A DNA stretch of 64,000 nt from the NCBI GenBank assembly GCA_013397795.1, contig VZTJ01000638.1, forward strand, positions 1,069,586-1,133,585. Reading direction: 5' to 3'. This stretch comes from Orthonyx spaldingii (Eukaryota > Chordata > Aves > Passeriformes > Orthonychidae). Position 1 is the first letter of the stretch. Each line of letters starts with the position of its first letter. The notes under the pieces are model-generated. The model searched no databases and was not told where the DNA came from. It saw nothing but the letters and a program-made list of their open reading frames with translations. The translations under genes and the position numbers were made by a program. Positions 25,206-37,770 of this stretch are shown piece after piece.

Positions 25206-27217
25206 TATCAAATATTCACTGAAGCAGAAATTGAACCCAGTCTGTCCTCTTGCAGAGCTGTGCTTAATCAGTAGGATGTAAAGTGGTATTTACTTCTGTA
25301 TGCTCTCTGTCTCTGGCCTGATGCTTATTTAATTGTTCCACGAAAAAAGCTGTGGAGTTAAGCAGGAAAAGCTAGGAGCAGCTTGCTCCAAACAGTCTTT
25401 TGTAGGAGGGAGGTAAGACTTGAGATCTTTTCAGGTACAGTGGAGAGTTGAATCAACGTCTTCCATAATTTAGGGAAGCTAGTGTGTCCACTGAGATACT
25501 GAATAAATGCCTATCTACTGCATGCTGTCAGAGAGGAACTAGAGTTGTTTCTTTCAGTGCAGCAGTTTAGGGCTTGGAATCCAAACCAAAAGATACCTCC
25601 CCAATAACCAGAGCAAGATCCCTAAACCAGACTGTTTAGATATCACACTGTCTTCAGTATTTGTTATAGGCAGGTTCAAAAGGCATTCACTTGGTGTATT
25701 ATGGTACTGAGGTGCCCGGTTCTACCCATATTTTCTAGTGGACTTAAGACAATGGTTTCAACAAGACATCTCACCTTCCTAGAGTTAGCTCCAGCATCTG
25801 TCTCCTGAACACAGACATCTGCTGGAACTCCACACTGAGATGCCATTTCCATCATCTTCATGAGAGAATTATTACACGGGATTCATCAATTGGTGGCTTC
25901 TTCTACCTGCCTGACATGAATTGTCTCAAAGCATTTGTATGGCAGTCACTCAGAAATTCCCAACCAGAGTGCTGTACTCCTACTAGAAGTCACCTTCAGT
26001 GCTTAATCCCCTCTGCTGCCATTATGATGTGTCCTAGTGGTTGCTGGGAATACAGAATAAAGCATACTGAGATATAATATTCACCTTCACTGGATGTATT
26101 CTCATGCAGCAGAAGAGCTATTGCTGCATGGGAATACAGAAGAAGTAAAGCTGATCTGGGGTATCTTCCAATATCTCATGCTAAATCCATACAACCCACT
26201 GGAAGATATCCTTTGTTTATTCCTAAGGCTTTTCACAACACAAGAGGGGAAACAAGACACCCTGCCTATAGTCAGGATTACCCAGCTTCTGGGAGATGAG
26301 ATAAATTGCAGTAGTCAAAGACAATCTTTTCATCTACATCAAACTTTGCTGAGCTTTTCCTGTTTGGACAAGAATTTTCTTGGTAGGGGTCTTCTTCAAA
26401 TAGACACTGTTTTTTTAATTTGTTATTTGTCTGTTGAGATTAGAGGAATAAAGCTTTGAAAGCGCAAAGAATTTTGCCACCATTTAATAGATAACAGTTG
26501 CACCTTTATAATACAAAGAAGAAGAATGTTATGATTTCAAATGATGAAATTTCCTATTTTCTCCCTTTTTAGTTTACATTAAAAAAAAAAGATTAAACAC
26601 CTTTATTAAGCATACATTTAGTTTTCAAAGTCAAACACTTAGAATACAGAAAATTAATTAAAAGGGTTGCCTATCCGTCTTTAATTTGTCTTCTCTCATG
26701 AATAGACATAAAAATGTGGTTCTTAATTATAAGATCAAACACTGGTACCTTTTTTTTTCAATAGGATCCCTGTCTCATTCAGTGCACAGAATGGAATATA
26801 CTTAGGGACTGAATGAGTTTTGCCATAAACGAAGCTGATTTCTATAGGTCTCCTGTTTCATTTACTGCCAGTGATGAAGGTTATGTATTGAATTGGGCAG
26901 GGGGCTGTTGAAAAACAGAAGAATGGTCTCACATTTTGGCAATTGAATACTGCCCTGAAGAATTAGGCTTTTTCCTGCCTTTTGTCACAAGTTCCTATGT
27001 GATATGAAAAGGCCACGTAAATGAGGTTTTCCATGGGTGGCCACTCATTGGTGTGTTCTCATTTTCTGGGTTCTCAGTTTGAGACACCTGGGGTCTGACT
27101 TGCAGAAGTGCAGAGCTGGTATTGTATGGAGGTTTGCTGTCAACACACACAGAGCTGGGGAAATACTCATCCAAGGCATCACAAATTAGGGACCCAAAAT
27201 TCATCGTTGCTCTGGCC
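25206..27217. other. Noncoding DNA; no gene seen
   Basis: AT-rich. The frame at 26094-26459 resembles no known family. Confidence 0.6.
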
Positions 27218-27350
27218 CTTTTGACCTTAGCCTCTTTTTGTTTGGTTTTAGTGTCTGTAAAATAGAGATAATAACCCAACCTGTCTCCCTGGGAGAATAT
27301 CCATTAAGGCTCGAGAAGCAATGAGATATTATGGCAAAATAGCACCACAG
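27218..27350 (+). mobile_element. MIR-like ancient SINE fragment
   Basis: GACCTTAG..., then GTGTCTGTAAAATAGAGATA followed by ATAACCCAACCTG and 'atgagatattatgg', in the same order as the core and 3' part of MIR (…tcatctgtaaaatggggataataa… …gattaaatgag…). Divergence is high, as expected for an amniote-age repeat. L2 or another element sharing this core is possible. Confidence 0.6.
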
Positions 27351-27833
27351 AAAAAGACCACAAGGAAATCAGTATTCTGCATTCAGTGATGGGTTTGAAT
27401 GGTGTATGGCAAATAAGGCACATTGCTGTGCTTGAAATTAGGATAACAGGAAAATACTGAATTGCTACCCACTCCATGAGCTCTCTCTGTCCTTGGTAGT
27501 AGCTGAGGTGGGGGACACTTGCAAGGAAAAAAAGATACAATAAAGGCTATTAAAAGCCATCTGCGTGAGGAAGTCAAAGTGAAGTTTCAGAGGTAGTCTC
27601 CATTTTACATTTTCTGCTTCTGCCTTTAACGTGTGCTCAGAAAGATGCTTGTAAGACAGGATTTTTATGTAATACATGAGTCACATTACTTTTGACTTGT
27701 GCCTGTAAGTGATGGGTTGGAAAATAATTGGGACAAAACAGGCCAAAGGTGTTACCACTGAAACTACTACTACACTTTTCATTGATGTCAGAGGATGTCA
27801 GCTTAGATCCTTAACAAATCAATCCTGGATCAC

Positions 27834-27915
27834 TCTTGTTATTACTCTATTTGTATGTGAGGAAGCTGAGGCACAGAAGAAAGCAGAATAATCTGCTGCA
27901 GTAATTCTGCCTGTT
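27834..27915 (-). mobile_element. MIR-like ancient SINE fragment, inverted
   Basis: GTGAGGAAGCTGAGGCACAG is the reverse complement of the MIR core ('ctgtgcctcagtttcctcat'). It is preceded by 'ttattactctatttgta', which matches the next part of the core. Only about 80 bases are recognisable. Confidence 0.5.
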
Positions 27916-30480
27916 TTCTCTGTGTACAACCAATAGCTTTTAAACTGGTATTCACATTCCTTGTGAATGAATTAATCTAGAAAGGACAGAAGAAGGATAG
28001 GTTTGTTCCTCTCTTCTTCCCCTCCCTTCTCCTCACCTGGGATAAATAGTGTGAGTAATGAAAATAATTTGTTTATTTGCCAGTTGTTTTTTCTTTGTGT
28101 CTGTGGGGTGGGACACGTATCTGCCCATGGGACTCCGTGGGAGGATCTCGTAAGGAAGAACTGACCATAAAGTAGAGGAAGCAAGCAGGTCTGTGCTGAG
28201 GTTCTGCATTCTGAGCTTGTGCTATGCTCATGAAGTTCAGGCTCTTGGTTGCTGCCCTGGAGGATTTCCAGGTGGAGAGGTTGTGCTCGCAACAGGGTCT
28301 GGATCATAAACTCCACACCAGGATGGGCTTAAGAAAGAGATCAGAGCCTTCAAACTGTGCTTAACAAGGAGCACGAAAAGAGGCAAGAACCTTGGTGGTA
28401 CACTGTCATACACTTTTATTGATGAGAGCCTGCCTGGGATGAGAGCCTTCTCCGTACTCTGAATATGCTGTTGCTACTGTGGAGACCATGAATATTTGCA
28501 TTGCCTTTCTCAAATCTCTGGTGTATAAGATGGGACACAATTTCCTGGTCAGGCACAGGTGGGGAATTTTTCCTACCATAGCTACATATGCTGCCTGCTG
28601 TTGAATTGTTGGGTTGCCTCCTAAGCTTCTGTGTCCACAAATTATCTTCAGAAGAACGTTTACTTCTCCAAGGGGTGCACAAAACAGCCTAACATGCTCA
28701 AGGGATGGTTTTTCTTAGCAGAGACTGAAATGGAATTACAGAAGTCCCAGTACAGAAATTCATCAGTTCTGGGGGAGAAAAAGGCAACTCTTGGACACTG
28801 TGTAAGCATGGAAGAAGAGTAGTGCCTATGTCTGTTGCCCTGAAATGTGCCAGCATGGTGTGACAGTGTAAACACATCAAATCTAATCCCTGGCTATGGT
28901 TTGAAGCCTGTGCCTAATGAGGACATCCTGTCTTTTATTTGAGGACTTTCTGCTGAGATTTCCCTCCGTGGTAGCTTAAGAGACCCTCCTCCTCCTCCTC
29001 TAGGGTTAAACCTCTGTCTGCCAGAACTGGTGCAGAGCTGATAGTCAAGACAGAGTGATCAGAAGAGATATTTCATGGAGGCAGTGTAGGTGGCCAAAAG
29101 AGGAGGTCTTATAGGCACGTCTGAGGGAAGGATACTGTCCTTCTGCCACTTAGGAATGGAAGTGGAGAGGCTGTCAGTGTAGGGAAGAAAGAGACCTTGT
29201 TGCCAAGTGAAAATGTGGTCATCTCTCTGGGCCAAACCTGATGCATGCTTGCCAGAAAGGCAGTGGAAATGTAGATCTTGTGTTAGCTTTTGTGAGATGG
29301 TGGGGATTTTATAGTCCCTACTATTCCCAAAGCAGATGGGATTTTGGTCTAACCTTGCAGCAACCCTTGTGAAAATGTGCACTGCCACAGCCCAGAAATG
29401 AAGGGGGTGGCAGAAAAGGCACCAGACTAGGTGAGGAGATAATTTTATTGGAAGTATCTGTGATCATGGGGCTTCCCTGGCTTCTTATCCCTGTAGAAAG
29501 AAAAGCACTGACCAGAGCAGATAATACTGTAACTTGTTAGCACCTGCTGGGAAGTGAAGGGGCCTTACCAAGCTAAGGTCAGCCTTCCCATTTCACAAAG
29601 TGGCCCCACTGACAGGGCTTGCTTGCTTCTTTTCCATGGTTCTGACCTGTCCCTGCAGAGGGCAAAATCTGCTTCTTGTTGCTATGCCTCCTTATATCCA
29701 TCCAGTTCCATCTTTCCCATATGATTCATTTTCTCTCAGCTTCACGCAGTATGGTATCATCGATGCTGATATCCCCAACCTGTAATTTTTCATCTTCTCT
29801 TGGGTACTTGCCTCTAAGCTCTTCTTGCTGTCAGGTGCAGCAGACAGCAGAGGATGCTGAGTACTTCTGAGGGGTACCATACAAAGCTATTCTGCTGTTT
29901 GGAAATCCATTTGTGGAAGCTGAGCAGCACAGAAATGCCTGGAGAAGTTAATCAGAATTGGAGATAGGCACAGTTTTTTTAAAAACGCAGAAGCTTCAAG
30001 TACTGCAGTGTAAACAGGAGGTCATTTTACTGCCAGTGGCAGTGAAATAGTGCTCAGTTATACAGAGCATGGAAAGTACTAAACAGGATTTCTGCCATTC
30101 CTTTGCTCCACTTTTATCAACGCCCTGTGCTTCTGCCCTGCAGCAGCCCTGCTATTCCAGCTCTGATGTTCCAGGGTAGCTATGGAGCTGACAAAAACTA
30201 GGCAAGGGTATAGCTGATCCTTTGAACAAAGTAATTCTCTGTTCAGTAGCTTTTTTGTACATATTAAATTATTAAATCTTTAGGGGGTTTTTCCCTGATG
30301 CAGTAATTGTGCATTCATTAAATTGCCAGATAAGATGTACTTTCTATTAATTTATTTTTTGCTAAGAAAAACCCTTCATTTTCCACTGATAATCCTGCCT
30401 TACCTAATTCAATGATTGCCAACTTGTGGCTTTGGACCCAGAGGCAGATACTGAGTGATTGACATGTAACTCCCACAATG
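27916..30480. other. Noncoding DNA; no gene seen
   Basis: No recognised repeat, RNA gene or coding exon. Confidence 0.6.
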
Positions 30481-30735
30481 GAATCACAGAATCAGAGAAT
30501 CATTTAGGTTGGGAAAGACCTTTAAGATCATCGAGTCCAACCTTTGTCCGATCAGCACCTTGTCAACTAAACCATGGCACTGAGTGCCACATCCAGTCAT
30601 TTCTTGAACACCTCCAGGGGTGGTGACTCCACCACCCCCCTGGACAGCCCATTCCAATGCATGACATCCCTTTCTGTGAAGAAATTCCTCCTCACCTCAA
30701 ACCTGAACCTCCCCTGGTGCAGCTTGGGGTTAGGG
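30481..30735 (-). mobile_element. CR1 LINE, short 3'-terminal fragment
   Basis: The left edge carries repeated GAATCACAGAATCAGAGAAT, the inverted CR1 tail, followed by 'ttaggttgggaaagaccttt'-type sequence and the conserved block that ends near 'cctcccctggtgcagcttgg'. The match to CR1 fades after about 30735, so the insertion was strongly 5'-truncated or later deleted. It is independent of the copy at 5.6 kb. Confidence 0.92.
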
Positions 30736-31484
30736 AGATACCTTGTATTACTGCCAGCACACTGCTGATGTTAGGACTGCTTTTTTGTCAGTATCTCCTT
30801 GTGGGAGGAAGCTCCCGGGTGCTTCTGAGGCCACCAGCTTCCCACACTGGATGCTGTCACCCTGGGGAGCCAGTGCTGGTTTCTGCCTGGGAGCTGCTTG
30901 TTGAAAAATCCCTCACCTTGCCTAAGGTACTCGATAGGGGGTTGACACCTCTTGGACATTGAAAATTGTTTTGAGTTTTTTGGGTTTTCTGTAAGATGCT
31001 GTTGAAGCCAAGAGGTTTGAGCTCCCATGATGTAGTTAATTACATTTTAGAAAGTTAAATCTGGGTAAAAGTTGAATTGTCCCACATTATTAGGGGTAGA
31101 AATAGATTTAGACTTCAGCTGCAATATGAATATATATATGTGTGATAAAGAACATGGAGAAACTATGTTAGAAGGAAGTTATTAAAGATGCTAAGGCAAA
31201 TATTAAAAAAAATAAGCCAACACTGGGAATGTCATTGCCTCTGCAACCTCAGTTTGGTCTCCTCTTGTGAATGCATTTCAGTATACTTCTAATAACCAGA
31301 ACACATTTTTCTTTTCAGGGATTCTGACCGCATTCAGGTCACAGAAGGGACTGTGCTCATGTAATGAGCAGTTATTCAATATTTTGAATTCTCATAATAA
31401 GTCAGTGTGTGACCCCACAACTTTGCTTAATAGTATTCAAACCTTGGTCTGAAATCAGAAATACTAATTTTCTCCTGAGCTGTC

Positions 31485-31612
31485 TTGTGATTCTGAGCAC
31501 ATCCCTAATATCACTTAGTAAATCTTTGCAACACCCATGTGAGAAAACTGAGTATTTTTACTCAATTTTTGCAGGTGGACAGCTGAGGCACAAAGAGTTT
31601 GGTCAGCAGGAT
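31485..31612 (-). mobile_element. MIR-like ancient SINE fragment
   Basis: In order: 'ctttgcaacacccatgtgag', a T-rich spacer, 'gcaggtggacagctgaggca' and CAAAGAGTTTGGTCAGCAGG. This is the inverted MIR core with a short internal insertion or duplication. It is highly diverged. Confidence 0.5.
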
Positions 31613-32928
31613 ACCCTAGTTTTATGTCCTGAATTTCAGAAACAGAGGGCCTGACCTTTATTCATAGTTTTTGTTTTCAATTGCACATATCTGAAAACAT
31701 CTCCCATTACTGTCAGCTGCAGCTATGAGTGCTTGGCACTGCTCCAAATCAGACTCAAGGTGTCTGAAGTCAGCTACTCAGAGATGCAGAACTTGTCACT
31801 AGGAATGACCCCATGAAAAGCACGGGCCAGGATAACAGAGGAATCAGCAGCAAAGGTGGGGAGGGGTGTAGGACAGCCATCTGTCAGCTGCCCTAACCCT
31901 GGCATCCTCTGTTCTTCTTTGCCAAACTTCTCCCTCCTGCGTTTTAACTTTCCAACTTCCAACTGCACAAACTAGGACCAAGATTTTAGTGTAATCCCTT
32001 TATACTCCTGAGTTTCCTAAGCTCCAAATATCCAGATTTCCTACTAAGGCTTTAAGTCTTCTTTAAGCTGCTTTGTTTTACTTTGCAATCTCGCAGCAGA
32101 TATTTACAAGCCTTTTCCCAAACAGTGGCAGGGTGGTATTAGGTAATTTACAGAACTGTCCTAACAAATAAGATTTATAAGGGCAGGACCCTAGCAGGAT
32201 TTTCAGAGAGCCTTGGTGCCTAATTCTCACTAGTTTCAATAGGATTAAGGCAATGAGGCATTTGCTAAGATCCCACCATTCATTCCTTAAAACCTGGCCC
32301 TTTAATTCTTCTTTCAGTCAAGTTTATAGGGAACCACCAGAGTTAAGCATAGGAATGTATACTAAAATGTTAATAATTCATGGTAAAGTTCTGTGAGAGT
32401 ACAATCTGTAAAGCAGGCATATTGGGGGAATGTGTTATGTTTTCTTCAGGCTTCAAAATAATTGCTTCTGCAACCAAAGGAAATTACATGTAGAAACTTT
32501 TTTCTCTGCTTTGCACTGAAATCAAAATGTTAGTCACCTGAAAGCCCCAATAGGTGCAATTCTGCATGAATATCCTCAGATACTCTAAGGCTCAGGCAGA
32601 TTCCAAACCCTTAGTTAGTGTCTGGTTTGACAGAGTACAGGAAATGTTTGTACATTCATAACTCATTCTTTCTGGAAAGGATCAAATGAGTCTTGTTGAA
32701 TTTAATGTGTTTGAAAGTATTCCCTATCTAGGGTTCATTTCTGATTTAATTTCAGTAGGATTTAGTGAATTCATTATGCAAGCTGACTTCAGGCAGTGGA
32801 TCTGTTGCAATTTGCTCACTTACTCCACTATGTTTAAACATATGTGTGTGTTTGTGACATGCAGTTTGTGACAGTTGTACAATATGATTCCCTCTCTCTG
32901 ACTGGGAACGAGGGAAAAGAAAGAGTTA

Positions 32929-32969
32929 TGAAAAAAGAAAAAAAAAAGAAAGAAAAAAAAGAGAAAAGA
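32929..32969. repeat. A-rich low-complexity tract
   Basis: About 40 bases of A with scattered G, ending in AGAGAAAAG. Confidence 0.8.
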
Positions 32970-33818
32970 ACCCATCACACTCCTGGGCTAAAATTTTAGA
33001 TAGATAATCATTCACTGTGATGGAATTTGCATGATTTGTGTCTATTTTCCTGACTGAGGGACCAGTTAATCTGAAAAGTATACTACTGTAAGTGACATGA
33101 CCTGGCCACATAATGTAGACGCTTGCATACCATAATCTGGGTTGTGTGAGCAGACCTATGATTTGCTTGACTCCAAAGTTTTGTCTTATAAATGGCTTGG
33201 TATTTTTATTGTTAATGGGTCAATCAATTGATCTGGCAAGAACCAACTTCGTGCTGTGACTTCCTGAAAAAGCACAATGATGTCTTTCTACCAAAAAATA
33301 GCGCTATATTTTAGGTGGTGCTAGGGGAAAACAAGCTGGCTGCTGTAGTAGCTGAATTGTTTTTCCTCTGTAAACCAGTGTGCTCCCTATGCCCTTTCAA
33401 CACACTCCCATTGTCTTGTCTGCCATTCCTTGTTTCATCGCTTCCTTACCCACACCACAAGGGAGATCCATCCCAAGGATGCAGAAATAATAATGGTTGT
33501 CAGTGTTATAAATCCTTATGCATTTGGTTTTTCTTAGAGCGGGCACCTCTTCCTTCGTCTGGAAGGAAGGACGATAGCAGCCCTGATGGAAACTCTTGGA
33601 CAACCACTGATGAGGATTTGGCACCCTTCCTCTTCCACTTCATACTTTTCCTAGCTGCTCCAGCTTCTTGACATCCTCAGAAAACTCCTAAATGTGCTGA
33701 ACAGCATTTGAGGGGAGCTGAGAGGAAATGGAGCAGTCAGGCTCAGGACAGTGTTTACCAGCCTGTGTGGATTGGTAACTATCTATAAGACATGGCCATT
33801 CATAAGTTCCTTTAAGCT

Positions 33819-33840
33819 TTTTCTTTCTTTCTTTCTTTAT
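33819..33840. repeat. (CTTT)n microsatellite
   Basis: About five CTTT units. Confidence 0.85.
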
Positions 33841-33895
33841 CCTGAAGTGCTTAGCTATTTTCAGCTCCACCTATTTTAATGGCTGTAGCTTTTTC

Positions 33896-34030
33896 TCCTG
33901 CCTTTGGGAGTCTGATCCACACATTGATTTATTTTGAGCTATATTGCTAATTACTATTTTTGTAAGTAGAGTGTTTCATTATTCATTAAAGCTGGGGAGA
34001 CATTTTAGTAATTTCTCAGTAGAACAAATG
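33896..34030. promoter_or_regulatory. Candidate conserved AT-rich element
   Basis: A repeat-free stretch with clustered homeodomain-type cores: TTGATTTATT, GCTAATTACTA and TATTCATTAAAG within 100 bases. This composition is common in developmental enhancers but is weak evidence alone. Confidence 0.2.
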
Positions 34031-37000
34031 TAAATTCAGTATTCAAGTAAGATCTCTGGTTAGGGCTTAAGAGGGCTAGGAGAAGTGATCTGACAGAGAA
34101 GGATGGTATGATAACTGAGAGCTATTGATATGTGAAGGACTGTTACTAAGAAAGCAGAAACAAACACATGTCAGCATAGACAAGATGCAGGGGGCTGGCC
34201 GAAACTCTGGGAGGAATTCTTTAGTTCACCGAAGGAATAAACTGCCACAGGAACCTAGAGAATCATTTTTGCAGCAAATGTCCAAAGACTGGTAAAAACC
34301 ACTCCTGCAGGGTGGATGAACAAAATCAGCCCTGCTGCACTGTACAGGCAGGGTGTAGAGGACCCTGAAGATTTTCAGGTGTTTCCTCTTTAGTGTGTGA
34401 CAAAGCTGCTCAGTGTGAACTGGCCCTTCCTAAGAGAAGAGGAAACACTGTTCATTTTCTGGTGTTAGATCATCTGTGCAAGCTTCCCAGTGCTTTCTGT
34501 CTGGCTTTGCATGGGTTTCTGAGGGAAGAAGGTTCCTTTTCCAGAAACTCATCCATCCTTCTCAGGATGAAAACCCTATTTTCATATCACACCTGCATCA
34601 GAGTAGAAAGAAGTGGAAGTAGCTCTGTGCACTCTGCCTGTCCAGCCATCCTAGGAGTCCCTTTTTGCTCGGTTTGTCTGTCAGGGGCCCACTGAGTAAA
34701 GCCCCCCACAGGCTGGGCTCCAGGGGTGTCTGGATGTAGAGTACAGTTCTGCTACAGATGCACCAGATGCAGAGTCACCTAAATTGCATGTCTGGGGAAA
34801 AAACATTGCAATATGCAGTGCTTTGAGGTTACTGGCATGCTTCCTGACTGAAGAATGGGAAAAACCTAGAAGACCTTAAGATCAAGATGTTAAATACTTA
34901 TTGAAGCCCTTTTTTAATAACAACTTTTAAATGGGAAGTCCAGGGGCTGAAAAATTTGAAATAAATAACAGTTGTCCTGCAGCAGGAAGATTAGGAGAAG
35001 ATCTGGATGACTGTTTAAATATGGCTGTGATATACTAGCCCTTATAAGTTGTGGATCCAAAGACTTGTGGCTTTTTCCCTAGCACATCTATTCAACATGT
35101 TCCCTTTGGCTGAGGGTCTTTATAGCACTAAAATAGCAGGGTCCACAAAGGGTTTTTTGCAGCAGGCACTGCGGGCTTGCCTCCCTCTCCCCCCTTTTCA
35201 ATAGGGTTGAATACAGTAAAGGAGCAAAGTAGGAAACAAAGTGGCTCAAAGCCACATGTGCATTTCCCATAGCTCAGTGCCAGGGTCTAGAAAAAGTGGT
35301 CAAGCCCTGGGGCTACTGAATCTCGTGTTCAGGATCTTCCCAGTCAGAACCATGCCTGTATTCTGGTGATGACCCTACCTGAAGAGGGGAGAGGGGTATG
35401 GCACAACGTTATGCCCTCTGCATTGTGCCACTCAGGAGTGACAGCTGCAGTCACAGGCCTAATTGATCAGTTTTACAGACCTTGGGAAGCACTGGAGTTA
35501 CACAAACTGGGCAGTCAAGCCCAGATTCTTGGGTGAAAGAAGCTGTGTCATACACGTCCCCTCTGGAGACCTTTCTAGGTTCTGGCAGACACTCAAGCCC
35601 CCTTTTAGGATGTTCTCATCCTGCACGGACAGGAGGAAGTAGATAAGAGTGTGGCTTAAATATTGCACAATGCTTTACTGAGCTACACACCATGCATTTG
35701 AGGTTCTTGCAGCACTACAAATACTAATTCAATTGTGTTCAGAGTCCTTCTGGAACTTAACAATGTTGCCATTTGTAAGTTGTTTGAAGCAGCAGACCAC
35801 AGAGGTCTTGTAAAAATTATCCATAGTAAAATGTCATTGGAATCAATGAAATGAAACTCCACTTTCATCATCTGACATTGCTTTTGGCACTGGACTTCAA
35901 ATATGGTTTCCGCACAACCATTTGTTAATAAGTTATACAAATTTTGGGAGACGAGGAATAGAAAAAGACGTTCTGGGTCTTCTCACACTTTTCTGTAAGC
36001 CAGCAGTATATAAGAGCTCATAGTGGGACCAGTGACCTGTCTTTTATGTTTCACATCTTAAGAGTAGGTCTAACTCTTCTGTTCTCACCTGTACTAAGCA
36101 GGGAGGAGATATGGATCTCTCTCCTTCTTTCTCTGCTTGTACTTTAAATACGTATGAGAAATGAGAAGTAAATGTAGGCCAAGAATAATTTCACATAAGG
36201 TTTTCTGTAAGGTCACTGGCATCCAAGACATAGAGTTGCTGTGAAGAATTCAGATTCATAAGAGGGATCTATGTCTTACCCACTGCTTGTGGTTAATTCA
36301 TACACAGGCTGTCAGAACAGTCCTATCAGACACCTTGTAGAAGATCTGTGGAGCAAATGTTGACACCAATGGTACCCCTGAAGTAAAGGTGGGTGGAGAC
36401 AATGGCCAGGGCAAGCCAGAGGATGCATGAGGGCAATCTCTGGGTCAGTCAAGCCCCAGTGGGCATGAAGATCCACAATATAAATCAATAAACTAAGCTT
36501 CCATGAAGATCAGATCCATGTCTCTGCCTTCCAGAAGCTAGGCTGACATTCTGTCCTAGTGAACTTGGGGCTGGTGTTAACAGGGTCAGGAAATCCCATG
36601 GAGAAAGAAGCAGAGACAGTAGGGCTAATCCTGGCTGGTAAGGAGAGGCCATGCCAATGAGACCTGTGGAATTCATCAGAACCAGAAGCTGAGAAAAAGC
36701 CAGCTGCCCCAGGGAGGAGATATATATATCTAGTCTATACCAATAGGTAGAGGCCTTTGCAATGGATGGCTGCTCTTCAGTGATCCAATATCATGGTGCA
36801 CACAGAGTTCAGCTCTGCAGTGGGGTTGTGGGATTGGTCTATTTGGAACAAAAGCTGAAGAGTCTATGAGAGAGGATATCTTAGGCAGAGTTGTTTTAAA
36901 ACCAGTTTATCAAATTGCATAGACCTGCAAATCTGGTTTTTTGGGGTTTTGCTAAGAGCAGCTCTGATGACTTGAAAGATTGTATGGTGTGCCTCAGGGA

Positions 37001-37344
37001 ATGGGGAAGCTATTGGCTAAAGGTGATGCTTGGGGCTAGGCTCTCTGTCAAGACTGGAAAACAAAAGACAAAGGTCTGACCAGGAGCTTAATGGAACAGT
37101 AAGAAAGGCAGTACTTACTTTACTGGTCTTGCCAGATCCCAATCAAGAATCTTGGTTGCTGCCTTCTTCAGCTCACCCTGTAATTTCAGCTGGGATATAG
37201 ACCTTGGTCCCTCCTGAAGTTTAATTGCTGTATGTGACTGAAGGCACAGGTGGCAGCCACAGGGTTTCAACCCAGCCCTAGCTGCAGTTCAGAAGGAGAA
37301 ACACCTTTTCTTTGTGCAGGTGTTAGGTATAAAGCAGTGGTGGT

Positions 37345-37770
37345 GTCACCAAGGGCAAGTCCTGCCTGACTAACCTAGTGGTTTTCTGTGATGGAGTGAC
37401 TACACCAGTGAACAGGGGAAGGGCTACAGATGTCACCTATTTGAACTTCTGCAAGGCCTTTAACACGGCCCCAACGACATCCTTCTCTCTAAACCAGGGC
37501 GATAGATTTGATGGGAGGACTCTTTGGTGGGTGAGGAATTGGTTGGACAGTTGCCTCCAGAGGGTAGCAGTCAACAGCTTGGAGTCTCCATACACACTGA
37601 TGACAAGTGGTGACGTTTAGGGGTCCATACAGGGACCAGTGCTGTTTAATGTCTTCCTCAGTGACAGACAGTGGGATCAAGTGCACCACCAGCATGTTTG
37701 CAGACAACACCAAGCTGAGTGCAGTCGACAGGCCTGAAGGACAGAATGCCCTGTGTTCCCATGAAGGGGA
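37345..37770 (+). mobile_element. CR1 LINE, reverse-transcriptase fragment (broken ORF2)
   Basis: The + strand encodes an eroded CR1 reverse-transcriptase domain. One frame reads FCDGVTTPVNRGRATDVTYL then a FCKAFNT-type motif and WWVRNWLD (37378-37617), and ends at a stop at 37618-37620. The similarity continues in another frame (GPVLFN-like and the active-site region around 'cagacaacaccaagctgagt') to about 37770. The second Asp of the usual FADD box is replaced (the reading is FADNTK), and the frame is broken, so the fragment cannot work. No CR1 3' tail follows, so it is an internal fragment. Confidence 0.88.

Larger units (their letters stand above)
31613..37344. other. Noncoding DNA; no gene seen
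   Basis: Apart from the candidate AT-rich element and microsatellites listed separately, nothing is recognised. A stretch at 34200-34380 vaguely resembles a decayed CR1 3' region but is too weak to call. Confidence 0.55.

Noticed and set aside
34200..34380. A further CR1 3' fragment
   Set aside because: Only scattered resemblance ('gaataaactgccacagga'); not enough to call.
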